From: Cristatella mucedo
Lineage: Eukaryota; Bryozoa; Phylactolaemata; Cristatellidae
DNA: 64,000 nucleotides
NCBI GenBank assembly: GCA_009760855.2
Contig: WPIO01000078.1
Location: 1,212,501-1,276,500, forward strand
Direction: 5' to 3'
Below are positions 21,960 through 33,620 of this stretch, piece by piece. The notes beneath the pieces are model-generated. The model saw only the letters and a program-made list of their open reading frames with translations, ran no database searches and was not told the DNA's origin. Positions within the stretch are counted from its first letter, which is position 1. Every line of letters starts with the position of its first letter. The position numbers and the translations under genes are program-made.

Positions 21960-23380
21960 TTCTCACGTGTGTAATGGGGGGCATCCAGTCACCTCATTGC
22001 GCGATGTTGCAGGCGAGCAATAAAAATAACAGCACAAATTGTGGCCATGACGAACTCTTATGAAAGCTCCATGAAAGCTCTTACAGGCGGGCAGCCTGCG
22101 GTCGAATGCTCGCAGCGCACACACTCGGCAGCGACGGCGGCGGGCCTCACCGGTTGTCAATTGGTTAGTCCAAATTGCAGCACCTGCTAATAAATGCAGG
22201 CCTCACGCGGCAGCGATTGCTCGGCAAGACGTCTGTCGAAAAAGGAAGGCAGACGACGCTAGCTATCGAGGGCGACCGAGCTCAAGTCAATTGTTTGCTG
22301 CAGCGAAGCTCGTTTTATGATCAGCAGCAGCAGCAGCAGTAGGTTCTAGAGCAAGCTAGTCAAGTCCTCCACGGTGGTCGGTCAAGGGCGGTGTCAGGCA
22401 CTTATGGGATGCGCTCGCTCGTCATTTGCCAGAGCTGCAGTCACCACCAGCTGCCTGCCTGTCTGGCTACCTGCAGCCGTGGCAGCACGCTATCGTGCCT
22501 CCGTGTGGGAGCACTGACTGCCGCCCAACTGGGCCACTATTAGCAATTGTCACCAGCCTCAGCAGCGCAGGCCCGCTGTCCACAGCACTACCGGCCGTCT
22601 TCCCGACGGGCGTGGATAGAACGTGTGGGCGTGTGGTCGATGGAGATGGCGAGCCTGTCCGGGGTTCGCCCAGCATTTTTTGAAGAGGACAGCAGCAGCT
22701 AGATCACAAGACCTCATGATGGCAGCCACTAGCGTCTCAAAAAAACTGCCAACGTGAGCAGAGCGGGCGTCCGCCGGCGGCGGCAGCAGCAAGCGGTGCG
22801 GCGGAGCCGCCTCGTCTTCGAGCCCTCGTCTCGGAAGGAGAGAGAGTAGGCAGCAGGAGCGGTAAAGGAAGGCAATCAGGAGTGGTTAAGGAGAGGACGC
22901 AGAAGGAACAGAGAAGGAGCTGCGGGTGTGGCAGACGCCGGGCGACTACTTCCGGCTGCTGACTTTGGCGGCCAAATAATCGAGCAATGAAGAGATTCTG
23001 CCGCCACTGCTTCTGGCCTCGTTCTGAGCAGTATCGGCTCGGCGAGAGCCCGCTTGACCAGTGGCGGTGGCTGCTGCTGCTGCGGCCGCTTCTGCAGCGG
23101 CCTGCGATCCGGGAGGCGGAGAGCCAATGCCACCACGTCCTGTAGGCGTCGTCGTAGAAGTGCGTGCGCACCTGCTCGAGCCGTGTCCGTCGCTCGGTCG
23201 GCTCCGCGTGACGTACGCCGTGGGCCGAGTGGGCCGGTCGCGATGGACATTTCGAGCTGCCCTGGCTGCAATGGAGCATGAACTTCGGGGGGGGTTCGGC
23301 ACGGCAGCAGAATTCGGGCTCCGGCCACAGGGGTTAGGCACGGGTTAGACGAGCTGGTGCCTTCGGCTCGAGCGTGGCAG
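21960..23380. other. GC-rich stretch without a confirmed gene
   Basis: Contains a short CAG run (22323-22341). From 22750 to 23350 the DNA is GC-rich with open frames on all six tracks, including a minus frame with FYDDAYRTWWHWLSA and a plus frame with VVVEVRAHLLEPCPSLGRL. No splice pair or homology separates these from chance. Confidence 0.3.
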
Positions 23381-23384
23381 CTGC

Positions 23385-23425
23385 GCCAGACCGCACACAC
23401 ACACACACACACACGCACGCACGCA

Positions 23426-23456
<31 letters not shown>

Positions 23457-23460
23457 GCAT

Positions 23461-23505
<45 letters not shown>

Positions 23506-23540
23506 ACACATGCACACGCACAACACCACACACACAGTGT
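23385..23540. repeat. (CA)n microsatellite
   Basis: CA units with cg and tg interruptions. The Thr-His and Val-Cys frames here are artefacts. Confidence 0.96.
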
Positions 23541-23544
23541 GCTA

Positions 23545-23837
23545 GCAGCGGCTCTTGCTCATGCGCCAACTTACGACACGTGGCTTCCGGAAGACGACGA
23601 GCGACATGTCGGCAGATGCAATGAGGACGACTCTCGGCGGAAGTCGAAGCTGTCGAGCATCTGCCAGCTACAGCGAGCGACGGTTTGGCCGAGACGATCG
23701 GGTCGGTCAGCAGCGGATGCAGCGAGCGACGGTGATGCAGCAGCGGCGAGAGGCGGAAAAGTTACAACCCGGGCGAGCCGACGACTTTAATGCATGGATG
23801 CAACCAGCCACTTGGGTCTTAAGTAATCCAGTAAAAG
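23545..23837 (+). CDS. Candidate exon, two competing frames
   Basis: After the CA repeat, 'tgctag' and 'cag' offer acceptors. One frame reads RQLTTRGFRKTTSDMSADAM and later DDFNAWMQPATWVLSN to a possible donor (TAAAAG|GTATTC, near 23837). A second reads PTYDTWLPEDDERHVGRC and stops at 23790. Both look plausible, so at most one is real. No family recognised. Confidence 0.2.
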
Positions 23838-24299
23838 GTATTCGATTCGATAGGCCTCAATAGTTAGACGATTCATACCTCATACTATATATTTGGCCAG
23901 AAGAGCCGTGGCAGCAAGTGTCCACTGCGTGCTTGCGTGGGTTATGAATTCTTATTTTATTATGATTATTCTATTATTATTGTTATTGGAATTATTATTA
24001 GTGGATGACGAATTTACCCCCTGCAGACTCAAAAACCAACCAGCGACCCGGTCTTGCTGAGCTCCAAGCAACGTCCTCGCAGGCAGCTGCTGCTGGTTCC
24101 GCCTCCTTCTGCCTGCGGCCGAAAGCCCAGTGTCCCCCTCCGCCTTTTCTTCCCTCTCTCCACATCAGCCTCCGCTCCTCTCCGCGTTCTCTCCAACTTC
24201 AAGCCCCACTTCAAGCTCCTTTAGTTAAATAGCACACACTCCTGGCATCCAGAGTGGCATGCACTCAAGCAGGCATGCACCTCAGCTGAGAACGAAGCA

Positions 24300-24790
24300 G
24301 CCGGAAGTATCGGCCGTGTGCCCGCCCAGTGCCAGTTCGCCGGCTGGAGGATCAGCGGCGCGCAGAGCTCAGGGGCATGGCCGAGCTTGGCCCAGGCGGT
24401 GCCGACTGGCACCGGCATTTCCGCCGGAGGCCGGACCTGCAGCCGCATCACGGACGGTCCTTACCCGCCTACCTCGTCTCCAGGTCTGATGCCGACAGGC
24501 CGATCCGTGCACGACCAGCTTGGTCGCCTGAATATGGCGATTGACTGCCGTAGGACTGTTGCGAAATGTGGCACTCAGCCGCCACCGCTGGGTGCTGCAG
24601 GTCATCAGCCTCAGCAGCAGCAGCAGCGTAGCTGGAGCTGCAGGTCGCCGCAGGAAGCGATCGCCAACGATGCCCGTCGCCCGGAGCCGACGGGCAGCAG
24701 TGTGGCCCGGGTTGCCCAGTGCCGACGACGTCATAATCTGAATTCTCTGCTACTGCAGCAGTGGACGGCAGCCCGGTCTCTGGGCTAGTT
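24300..24790 (+). CDS. Open frame, GC-rich, unrecognised
   Basis: A 156-codon frame without a canonical ATG start in context reads HDQLGRLNMAIDCRRT, then QQQQQ, and ends WTAARSLG. A competing frame (GGADWHRHFRRRPDLQPHH) overlaps it. No homology. GC-rich, low-complexity sequence makes chance likely. Confidence 0.15.
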
Positions 24791-25389
24791 TAGCCAGGAG
24801 AATGCGATGCAGCTTTCTACTGCGCATTAGGTCGCGCTTTGATGACGGCAGGTGGTGCTTAGGGGATGATCACGTGACCTGCAGTCACGGGATTCAAACT
24901 GCCATGCTATCTTCGACGGGAAAGTTGGCCAAGAGGCGCTCCCGCACACAAACCACAAATGCGAGCAGCAAACACACGATGGCGGCACGGGAGAGAGCGA
25001 TCTGGCTCACCCGTAGCGGCAGGAGGGCCAGCTTCGCTGTCGGCTCCAGAGGTTTGGAGTCACTCCTAAGAGGAGGGGGCCTCCTTGCAAGTAAAGTGGT
25101 TCCCAGCTGACTTCAGTATGGCTGCTGTTCAGCAGCAGCCCCTGAAGAGTGATACAGATAAATTACTGTGAGAGTAATTGAGAATAGTGGATGCTTCAGG
25201 TAATGATAACTATCTTCCCTCCCTCTCTCTCTCTTCCTTTTATTTCCACTTCTGTTCTAACACTCAAAACTCACTACTAACCTATCTGAACTTACTGACA
25301 TTCCTATCTGTGGTAGCTGAGCCATGCCTCACTGTTAATGCCTAACTACTCAGAGTACCATGAGCAGCTAGTCTCCGTGAGAAAACAAT

Positions 25390-25585
25390 AGTAATAATAC
25401 ATTTTCCTTTATACTGCCCTCAGAGAACTGAATCTCTCAGGTAAATTACAGATGCCAAAAAAGGAAAAAGCATCACTTCAACTTTTTGCGGTACATCTGC
25501 AAGGAGCAGGTGTTAATAATAATGCACCTGACAAAGCGCCCCTCAGAGAACCCAACTTTCTAGGTGCTTTTATACCATGCAGTGT
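25390..25585 (-). mobile_element. Two LINE-A tail fragments
   Basis: Reverse tails at 25398-25440 ('tatactgccctcagagaact') and 25515-25585 ('aataatgcacctgacaaagc', 'agagaacccaactttctagg'). Confidence 0.55.
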
Positions 25586-26269
25586 GTGTCAGAATAATAC
25601 ACTACCAATGGGATTGAATCACAAAGAACAACTCAAAATGCCAGTAAGAACGAATCGTCCAAGCCCGGTCGCCGCCACCTATCCGAATGGTCTCGCTACC
25701 GTTTCACAGTGGGGTGAAGGTTCTAATGGGGTGCGCGTATTAAAGCTGCTTTCAGTAAATGATGCCCAGGGTACATAATCAGTAGTGCCCGTCTACTGGT
25801 AAGTCTTAAACCTATTCTCCTTAGGTCCTCACTTGCTCCCAAGTTTGAGCAAACCGCCTCATGAATAACGGTAAACTAATTTAGATTTGAAGTTATAAGT
25901 ACCTGAAGGTAAAATTCTTGAGCACCATTGCAAAAACCTCGGACCAATCCTATATATGGATAATACAGCTAACTTGTCTGTGCATTGGTGTCGACTGGTC
26001 AAGTAATCCAATCTTTGTAACTCATCACTTTCGTAGGTCTCTTTGCATGTAAAAGCCTCAGACGAAAAGTACAACTCTGCAGTCAGGCTTACCTGTCGTC
26101 AGCATAATAACCGCTACATTTCACTGCCTCATATCGACCTTCGGTGCGGCATCCTCTCGGCGTCGACTTGAAGGTTCTGTCAAAGCCTTAAGCCTGAAAA
26201 TTTTTCCTCCAGAATAGCCATCTGAAGTACTTCTCTTCTACTCATAGACTTCATATGATCTTAACACCA

Positions 26270-26690
26270 AGGAGCGTGATAGACAGATAGACAGATAGGC
26301 AGACAGGCAGACAGACAGGGACAGTGATAGACAGGACAGACAAAGACAGACAGACAGAAAGAGACACACACACAGAGAGGCAAGCAATACAATAAGCACA
26401 GGACACACACACACACACACAGAGACACACAATAGACACACACACACCAGACACACACACACACACACGCACACACACACACACTTAAGGCCACACAGAC
26501 AGACATTGTACACAGAGGAGATACACACACACATACACTTACACACAAGGTATTACACACAGACACACACAGCACAGACACACAAAGACAATAGCCACAG
26601 ACATTGCTACACAAAGATACAACAGACACACACAGACACAATATAACACACAGACACACACACACAAGTTACACACAATGGCCACGGTCC
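26270..26690. repeat. Compound (CA)n/(CAGA)n low-complexity block
   Basis: About 400 bases of ACAG, CAGA and CA motifs with interruptions. The Cys-Val-Ser frames on the minus strand are artefacts. Confidence 0.95.
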
Positions 26691-26929
26691 GATTAAGCTG
26701 CATTGTGCGCCTGCTGCATTAAGACGCCACGCCAGCCTCCCAAGTAGTCGCAGCAGCCTGGCTGGGGATAAAATAACTTAACTGCTGGCCAGTCGCAACG
26801 ATTAAATGGCGAGGAGCAGGGAGCAGCACATGTGTCTCCCTCGCCTTGCTGATGCAGGGCCATCTGATAGATACAAAATAGAGTGATACAGAACGGCTGG
26901 ATCGCATGTCACAGCTAGCTCTAGATAAT

Positions 26930-27010
26930 TAATTTGTACAGCTTCTAGGAGAATCCCAATCTCTATTAAGGTGTTTCACACATGTTGCCACGAGGCCTGA
27001 CCTAATGCTT
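26930..27010 (-). mobile_element. SINE-2 fragment
   Basis: 'tttgtacagcttctaggaga', 'cccaatctctattaaggtgt', 'cacatgttgccacgaggcct' follow the SINE-2 tail and start of body. Confidence 0.5.
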
Positions 27011-27424
27011 TCGATAACTGCAAATGCATCTGTACTGGAACACAGTGTAACGAGCCTGTTAGCATCAGTGCTCGATCACCAGCTTGCCAAAGTGCTGCCG
27101 GCGTAATGCGGCGTAGCTGCACAGTAGCTGCTGCCGAGGCAACACTGTGCGTCAATTGTGCACGGCACTCCTGTCCTACTTACCGAGCACACGCAGGCCA
27201 TCGTCTCATATTCACAGCTAAGCCGACCCACGCGTGCTGCCGCGGAGCGACGACCAGGAGGAGCACGACGTCGTGACCATCGCTTGCAGACAGGCTGTTC
27301 ACGCTCATAGTCCGACAGCTAGAAAACGATATGCCTACAACACGAGTCGAGGCGCACCCGTACCCACCCGATTCAGCAAACTCGGCGATCGTGGGTGTGG
27401 AGAGAAAAGTCAGTTCACTTAATA

Positions 27425-27600
27425 AATAAATTAACAAATATCATTGATTTAACAGCCCTTTTGTATGGCGACAGAGCCTTGCTACTATCACCGCCCAGCT
27501 TTGCAGTAATGATAAAGAATCCCACTATAGGTCTGAACCTACGACCTGGGTCCAAAGTCACGAAATGCAGCCTACCCCCACCCAGTGCCATCCTGGCTCA
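27425..27600 (-). mobile_element. SINE-1
   Basis: 'aacagcccttttgtatggcg', 'acagagccttgctactatca', B-box relict (tctgaacctacgacctgggt), 'cagtgccatcctggctcacc'. Confidence 0.7.
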
Positions 27601-28129
27601 CCTCAAGATAAGATGAGAAGCTGGCATGATACAAAAAGCAATACACACAAACTAAGAGCCTTAAGTATTGTATCATAGGAGCAAAAAGTTGAAGTAACGT
27701 TTCTCACACCGACGTTGCTCACTACAGCTCCATTTCGGAATGCGTACAGCAGCCACTTCATTCTTTTTTAATAAACTTGAAACGGATGACAATACCAAAC
27801 CTAACAGCTAGCAAACTGAGGTCACCTTTTAGTAGCCAGAAAAAAGCCACACCTGCACTGGCCTGGCTACCATTGGCTCCGGTGGGCCCATGCACGCACG
27901 AAACATGGGTACAGTTCCAAAACGACCTTCACTGATGACCAATTAGCTACAGTCAGATCTGCCTCTGCCATGCCACAACACTTCCGCACAAATTTGAGCT
28001 TTCCCAGACGGATACAAATTCAAGCTGGTCGGCGAATCATAACCCCCTCTCTGCCCAGATTTCCTGTGACTGCACTTGCAAACTTCAGCCCGTTCAATAA
28101 CAAGCTGCCTATGGTAAGGGGCTAAATTG

Positions 28130-28520
28130 GCAGTCGAACGTGGTATCTGCTACATTTACACCCTACCTATCCATTGACCTGCACCGGCTGCTCATCACAT
28201 ACGCCGACTTCAACGTCTTGTCACTAAATTCTGTCATTCTACCAGATTACCCATTTAAACTAATGTACACTCCCTTCCAGATCACTATTTCTTCTAAATC
28301 AGAGGCTCACTTGCCCTACCAAGGTGTGAAAGCTTAGAGACAGTGTTTTGAGTTCCCAGCTTACCAAAGCCTGAGTCCTTACCAACATTCTTAGACAAGA
28401 GCATCTGGCTGTACAAATTAAAAACCAACCATGACCTCATACTCACTGGTTCGGCCAATGAGAATAATCCTCGTGCCCATGCATGCCAATTGTATGTACT
28501 TCATCACTAATCAGTTGATA
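28130..28520 (+). mobile_element. Old LINE-A fragment
   Basis: Reads PYLSIDLHRLLITYADFNVL, the counterpart of PLLADLHWLPVKQRIDFKVL, followed by a decayed 3' end. More diverged than the other copies. Confidence 0.55.
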
Positions 28521-29549
28521 TCTTCATTTTCGGCCCGCTATGAAGCAACAAGAGATTTAGTCCTTCAAGAGCAGTATCAACATTCTACATTATCATTTAA
28601 CTAGTGTATTAGCAAAATTTTGGAAAATCGATTTAATAATTTTAGGTGTCTAAGGTGCTTGAGATGAAAACTTCTTAAAAACTTTAAAAAATCCGGAAAA
28701 AGATTATTTGCAACACTTTTTTAATGTGAGATATTCACAGCATTTACACACCCATTAAATGATATGCTGACTAAATGCCGGCCTGCTATTTGCTAAGTTT
28801 AATGCACATTTCTATGTTCTGCTTCAACTATGAGGAGTACATTGTAGGTGATGCATGCATTTTTCAACTTCCTTGATAGTGTCAGATACGACACGAACAG
28901 CTTGCCAGCGAAGCAGTACTCTAAATATCGTTCATGACAGTGAGCGTGGATGTCGGCAACCTCGTGTTTACAGAATCCACTGACCTACCTACGGACCTCA
29001 TGTGTCTATAAAGATTAAATAGGCAGATTACTACGGCTTCAAAGCTCCAAGGCGCTGTGCTTTAGTACCATATTACTGTAGGCAAAATCCAAAGTCATAA
29101 CCAGTCCAAGTCACCACGGTGAATGCCCTCTGCAACAGACGAAAAATCGACTCTGCAGTTCAGTTTGCCACAGCAACCTAGACTAATCAGTCTAGGCAGC
29201 AATGCTGAGCCTGCTGCTCCTAAGGGGGAGAGTGGAAAGGATCCAATAAACTGCAATACCTAAAAACACTTCAGGAAAAAAAGGAAACCGTGAACAACAA
29301 GTGTGCACAGCCAAGGCACGGAGAACTCGCTGCCAAGCTAAGATCATTGCTGAAGAAGCCCTTCGGCTCGGAGTACCTTTAACTCCGGCGATCGGCGCCG
29401 CTGACCCAGAGGAGTAGGCTCAGCAGGTTTCCTTCTGTGCAACACACGTGGTAGTGAAAAGGTGGGTGTGGCCACACCCAGGCACACGCAGCAGCGACAG
29501 ACGAGTGCCCGCTCAATTTACCCAGCCGTCCAGCAGCATCAAAGGCTCC

Positions 29550-29729
29550 TGACTTCTGGACGAGACCTGATCAAGCAAGCTCTGGTCAACGATGGCCAAA
29601 TGATCATGACTGCACTGTCCGTGCTCTGTACAGTAGCCTGCGATGCCATACTGAATGCCATGCAGACGAACATGGCGGATTCGGCTGCGCTTGTTTTGGG
29701 TTTCAACCCCTCCCCCAGTGCACTTGACG
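29550..29729 (+). CDS. Candidate exon, unrecognised
   Basis: An open frame reads GRDLIKQALVNDGQMIMTAL, then DAILNAMQTNMADSAALVLG, ending at a donor (CTTGACG|GTAAAG). Amphipathic and Met-rich. It lies near the 3' side of the MTMR14-like locus on the opposite strand. No homology. Confidence 0.22.
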
Positions 29730-30259
29730 GTAAAGTAAAATAGCCGGAAGGGGGCAGGCCGGAGCTAAGACGCCAACGCAGCTTCCTCGAAGGCAGCTCA
29801 GCCGGCGCCGGCTAGATCGGTAGTCTAAGGATAGGCATCTGACGATCGCCAGCGCTGACCGCCTGGACTGGCACCCCAGGGAAGGCTGTGAAGCGCCCTC
29901 AGCCTCTGCCCTATCTGTGCAGCGCCCCTGGAAGTCAGTCGAGGCTGCCGACCATCCGTGGCTAGTGCACAATACGATCAAAAGTAGACGCACAATACGT
30001 CTGGCTCCAACCTGACCGCCACATGAATCGAACAGGACACTTTTTTACAACTCAGATCCCACCCGGAAGCAGATGACGTTCGAACTCTCTTGTATTTTGG
30101 AATCTCGCGGTCAAGGAACAAATCTCTGTCTGCTGGCAGCAGCACACCAATGCAATGCGGAGCATGCGCGATGCGCTGCTGACATCGAGGCTAGTAGCTT
30201 CCGGAGGAGAAATCTGGTGGGCTACGGCACTCAGTGTCAGCGCAGCAGAGACGACGTAC

Positions 30260-30362
30260 CCTCCAGGTCACCACAGCCGTCATCCCGTATGCGTACTTCA
30301 GAAAGTAGAAGCAGAAGAAGAATCCCCTTCGCCTTGGCGAGTCGGTCCGGCAAATTGTGCCC
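30260..30362 (-). CDS. MTMR14: MTMR14-like exon after the catalytic loop (frameshifted)
   Basis: One frame reads GHNLPDRLAKAKG, matching the family's GHxLxDRLxKGEE. A second frame then reads GFFFCFYFLKYAYG, matching the FFFCFxFLK block. The switch falls at about 30325-30335 beside short G and A runs. The 3' end has a strong donor (TGGAGG|GTACGT, 30260). No AG lies exactly at the 5' boundary expected after the AYDWYLF segment, so the start is approximate. It lies directly downstream, in gene order, of the 32262 donor. Confidence 0.55.
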
Positions 30363-30424
30363 AGAGCACGGTACACGTGGACACGATTTACATTACGATG
30401 CATCCATTTAAATAATAATAATAG

Positions 30425-31076
30425 TCAGTCAGTCATCAGGTCAGGAGGGAGGGAGGTGGAGGGTAAAGCGACTGCTGAGAAGTGAACCAGCAGATGACTC
30501 GGCAGGGCAGCGGTGAGCACAATGCCCAAACCGCCAGCAGAACGATCCACGTGCAGGGCTGTGCAGATGACATTCTAAAATAGCAGTTGCGGATTCAGCA
30601 GCATGCACGACCAAGGGCGGCAGGCATTTAGTCATTGGATAATGAGTGCGACAAGTGGGTGAGCCACCCACCCTGCTCTCTGTGCGCACTCCCAATACCA
30701 CCACTTTCCCTGTTCCATTTGATGTGCACATTTCAACAGGCCACACTTCGGCAATATCATCGCAATGCCAAGGAGATGTCCTATGGGGTAACATTATTAG
30801 CTACTCCCCAAGCGGAGGTCCAGGCAGTAACCCGGAGCCACCTCCTTTTCTTGAACAAATGTTGCACGCCTCACATTCCTTTAAGGATGCTGGGCCTTGA
30901 GGTGAATGCCCAAATAAGTCGTCATTCAGGGAAAGAGCCATGGCACCTGGTGGATTAACCATAAAGAGGCGATTGAGGCATGATCGTTGGCCCACGCAAC
31001 ACGGTTTGCGAGTGCATCGGGGATTCGCTTCCACGTCACACAACGGGCCATACAAAAGTGGTGGATGTCGCGGCAA
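30425..31076 (-). CDS. Three phase-compatible candidate exons inside an MTMR14 intron
   Basis: Segments 31076-30832, 30780-30672 and 30574-30425 have acceptors (gattgttcctttag; taccccatag; aactgctattttag), compatible phases (0-2, 2-0, 0-stop) and open frames. The first is Cys-rich (LCDVEANPRCTRKPCCVGQ), the second reads SPWHCDDIAEVWPVEMCTS and ends at a good donor (AGCAGG|GTGGGT), the third ends SLPPDLMTD then TGA. The first intron would be only 51 bases with a weak donor. They lie between two recognised MTMR14 segments on the same strand, which argues against a real separate gene. No family known. Confidence 0.2.
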
Positions 31077-31922
31077 CTAAAGGAACAATCGGAAGACCAT
31101 AACAGGAGGCATTATGCACAGGGAGACCTGAGGATTCAGAAATGCTACAGATGCTGACTGATGCCACAGAGCCAGCCCAAGGACTCAGGCTCCTCAAACA
31201 GCGCATGCACATCCTGGCAGCAATGGCACAATGAGGTGGCAGCGGCTGGTGGCACCCAACATTTGTAAATGCGAGGTCTGGCCATCTGACAACTGGGCAG
31301 CAATGTGATCGTGATAAGATTCTCCATGGACCTACCACGCCTAGTGGGCCGAACTAGGCACTACTTGGCTTACCTACTTCTGTCGGCCAAAATGGGTGAG
31401 GTTGCAGGACCACTGATTCGGTTCCTGCAGGGGGCTTGCCCAACTCCCGACCTGACGACGACATGCCCACTCCTTACTCTGAATGTACCCACAATGCTCC
31501 CATGAATTACTGGCGCCATGAGGTGCAGAGCCCAAATTGACCCGGAAAGCTCGGCCACGCCCATTTTCTACACAGTCGCTGCACTCGTTATGTTCATGTC
31601 AGGTCATTGAGGCGCGTCCTTGGGGGGCCAACAATAACTTAGCACTTTTACAATTTAACGAAAAATAATCTTGTATTCATCGTTTGACTTTAACGGTTGA
31701 GTAATCTTTTGCAATTAGTCTCAGCCATTTGCATACTTACTAAACTGCACCGACCGAGATACGGCCAGCCAGACATTCCGTGGCCAGAAGTTGAACTCAC
31801 AGGGAAGGCTGATATCTGACCTTGTCTAAGCAAGTCAATCTAACTCACAGTAGACTGCTTGGGCATCCTGGTCTGGCTTGATTTTAATCACTTGGCCTGC
31901 TTCCATCTTCCAGCAACAGGGG

Positions 31923-32084
31923 TCAGCGGAAGGGCAGTGGGCCACTAGCAAAATATGTTTGGGTAATGACCACTAGCAGCTTCAGTAAGCCAATGCCCGA
32001 CTGACTCCAGGTTTTTAAATGCCCAGCCGACGAGGCGAGCGAGACTAAGTAGCTGATGTCCGCCGATGGGCGACGGCGGTTGAG
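31923..32084 (-). CDS. Candidate exon, unrecognised
   Basis: Follows a good acceptor (gcgcttcattgcag). Phase 0, 53 codons (SADISYLVSLASSAGHLKTW, then LLKLLVVITQTYF) and TGA. It lies inside an intron of the MTMR14-like locus between the catalytic-loop segment and the next one, and no matching family segment is expected here. Could be chance. Confidence 0.2.
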   Translation of the reverse strand, partial: LNRRRPSADISYLVSLASSAGHLKTWSQSGIGLLKLLVVITQTYFASGPLPFR

Positions 32085-32261
32085 CTGCAATGAAGCGCTT
32101 CCGCCGCATGGGCGGTCACATGAGAATCACTGGGGAAGCAGAGAAAAGGAAAGGAGGCAGCTGGAGTCGATAGAATAAAGAATGATCACGCCACGAGCAC
32201 CGCCACACCATGATGCAGTGAAATGGCGAATGTTGAGGTGTAGTGGGCTGTAGTCACCCAC

Positions 32262-32429
32262 CTGAACAGATACCAGTCGTACGCCGCCATGGTCAAAACA
32301 GGATCTGCCATTGCCGATAGCGATTTCAGTACCGCCGTCAGCCCACAGTGACAGGCGCAGTGATATGAATAGCAAACAGTCTGATCCTGATCCGGAGGCG
32401 GTGGATGAAAATGCTTCCCGTTTCCCGGC
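32262..32429 (-). pseudogene. MTMR14: MTMR14-like phosphatase-loop exon, damaged
   Basis: Bounded by an excellent acceptor (cgtggtcttgctgttgcag) and donor (GTTCAG|GTGGGT). Three frames each carry a piece in the right order: ETGSIFIH (family SGLLVHC), then SGSGSDCLLFISLRLSLWAD (family SGWDRTPLFISLLRLSLWADG), then VLTMAAYDWYLF (family LTVAYDWFLF). So two frame changes occur in 168 bases. The base triplet after the loop His is CGC (Arg) where the catalytic Cys is expected, and the conserved Trp-Asp-Arg-Thr is replaced. As read, no frame gives an active phosphatase. Whether this is decay or sequence error cannot be told here. Confidence 0.72.
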
Positions 32430-32688
32430 CTGCAACAGCAAGACCACGACGGTGTCGGGGGAGCGGTAATGCACCGCCTGGGCGCAGAGCCGCCAATGCA
32501 GCACAGCACTCCGGGCACTCCCCATGCAATATGACCATCAAGGTCCTGCACGAATTTGAGGAGAATTTCGTGTAGTTCTGGGTTATCGCACGTTCCATCT
32601 CAAATGAAGGAGCCGGGCCCACGAGATGACAATGAGGAAGGGCCGCACACAAACAAACTGACGATGCAGACGCGAGCAGACTTCGCAC

Positions 32689-32773
32689 CTTGTGGTTTTC
32701 CCACGGACGTCCAGATCTCTTCATTTCACGTGATAAAGGAAGCCCGAGGAGCTGACGCAGCGCCTGCTCCCAG
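32689..32773 (-). CDS. Candidate exon, unrecognised
   Basis: Acceptor (ttgaggaatccttcttcag), one base plus 28 codons (WEQALRQLLGLPLSREMK, ending WENHK), donor CACAAG|GTGCGA. Only one frame is open. Its place just before the catalytic-loop exon would suit the family's variable helix before the loop, but I see no clear residue match. Confidence 0.3.
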
Positions 32774-33296
32774 CTGAAGAAGGATTCCTCAACAAGTACA
32801 GTCACGGTCGCCATTGCTGCTGGAAGAACTCACAGCCTTGATAAAAAGAAAGTCTACCAGTTTGCTGATGTGCAGTTCTGCACAGGGGAAGAGGCTTCGG
32901 CCGACGCCGAAGTGTGCCCGACGGCCAGAGCTTATCGATGCACAAGTCACAAGCCAGGCAAGGAGCCGGGAATACAGCCATCCTCGGGAGGGGGTTGGAA
33001 GGCGGTAATGACTCACCAAAGAAGCAAGAGCAGAGCCCGACTACAGCATCAGCAGCAGCTAACTTAAATGGTGCGCCGGTACTGAATTCCAATTTCTGTC
33101 GACCTGAATTTTAGCAAGCAAATCGTCTGCCACCAACTAGACAGCAAGACAGGCAGGCCTCTGATAGCTTGTCATCGGTAGTTAGTAAGGCCATGAGCGC
33201 TGGCCATCCGCATCATACAGACGAGGGATGGATATGACAGATACGTGACAGCGAAACCAGAAGCAGCCCTCCCGGCACTTCGGTGCACCGAATCGA

Positions 33297-33620
33297 CTAC
33301 CGAGCAGCTGGTTGACCGCAGCCCAACGACGGGAGCAAGAAGCGATAGGGCCGATTAAGCGCTGATGCATATTCTTTGATGACGGCGGTGTGGAATGTTT
33401 CGAGATCATGCTCATCTAAGTCCCTGATGAGATCTGCTGGTGCAGAAACATCTGGGGCCTGCAGAGGGACATACACGTGAGCGGCTACGATGACTCCTGT
33501 TGAGTCAAAATAGGAAAATGTAGTTCCTCGACTCAATGATACCCGTGGGCAATCTGCCCCAGGGCAGATGCGGAAAACTGGGTCCACCTCACTTTTGCTG
33601 CTGCCATGGATTATGGCCAA
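33297..33620 (-). CDS. MTMR14: Probable MTMR14-like middle exon
   Basis: An open frame of about 105 codons reads FSYFDSTGVIVAAHVYVPLQ, APDVSAPADLIRDLDEHDLE and HTAVIKEYASAL. In order and spacing it can be aligned with the family's segment after the PYPGCE motif, where a phenylalanine-trp-like strand, a VDAPLxxPD stretch, an Ile-Asp-W/D helix start and an NYLKLLL helix occur. The match is loose, and the exon limits are unknown (possible acceptor ccatggcagcag). Its position between the HIC and loop exons supports the assignment. Confidence 0.35.
   Translation of the reverse strand: MAIIHGSSKSEVDPVFRICPGADCPRVSLSRGTTFSYFDSTGVIVAAHVYVPLQAPDVSAPADLIRDLDEHDLETFHTAVIKEYASALNRPYRFLLPSLGCGQPAAR

Noticed and set aside
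22876-23545. Cys-Val and Thr-His repeat proteins
   Set aside because: Direct translation of a (CA)n array; the non-repeat part has competing frames on both strands.
26238-26665. 134-codon Cys-rich 'secreted' frame
   Set aside because: Translation of CA/CAGA low-complexity DNA.
30920-31076. Alternative exon frame with NRVAWANDHASIASLWLIHQ
   Set aside because: It looked protein-like, but the other frame stays open longer and has better phase agreement. This shows that residue impression alone is a poor guide here, and I lowered confidence in all exons without homology.
32262-32429. Clean single-frame reading of this exon (phase 0, 56 codons)
   Set aside because: Open throughout, but the family blocks lie in three different frames, so the single open frame is misleading.
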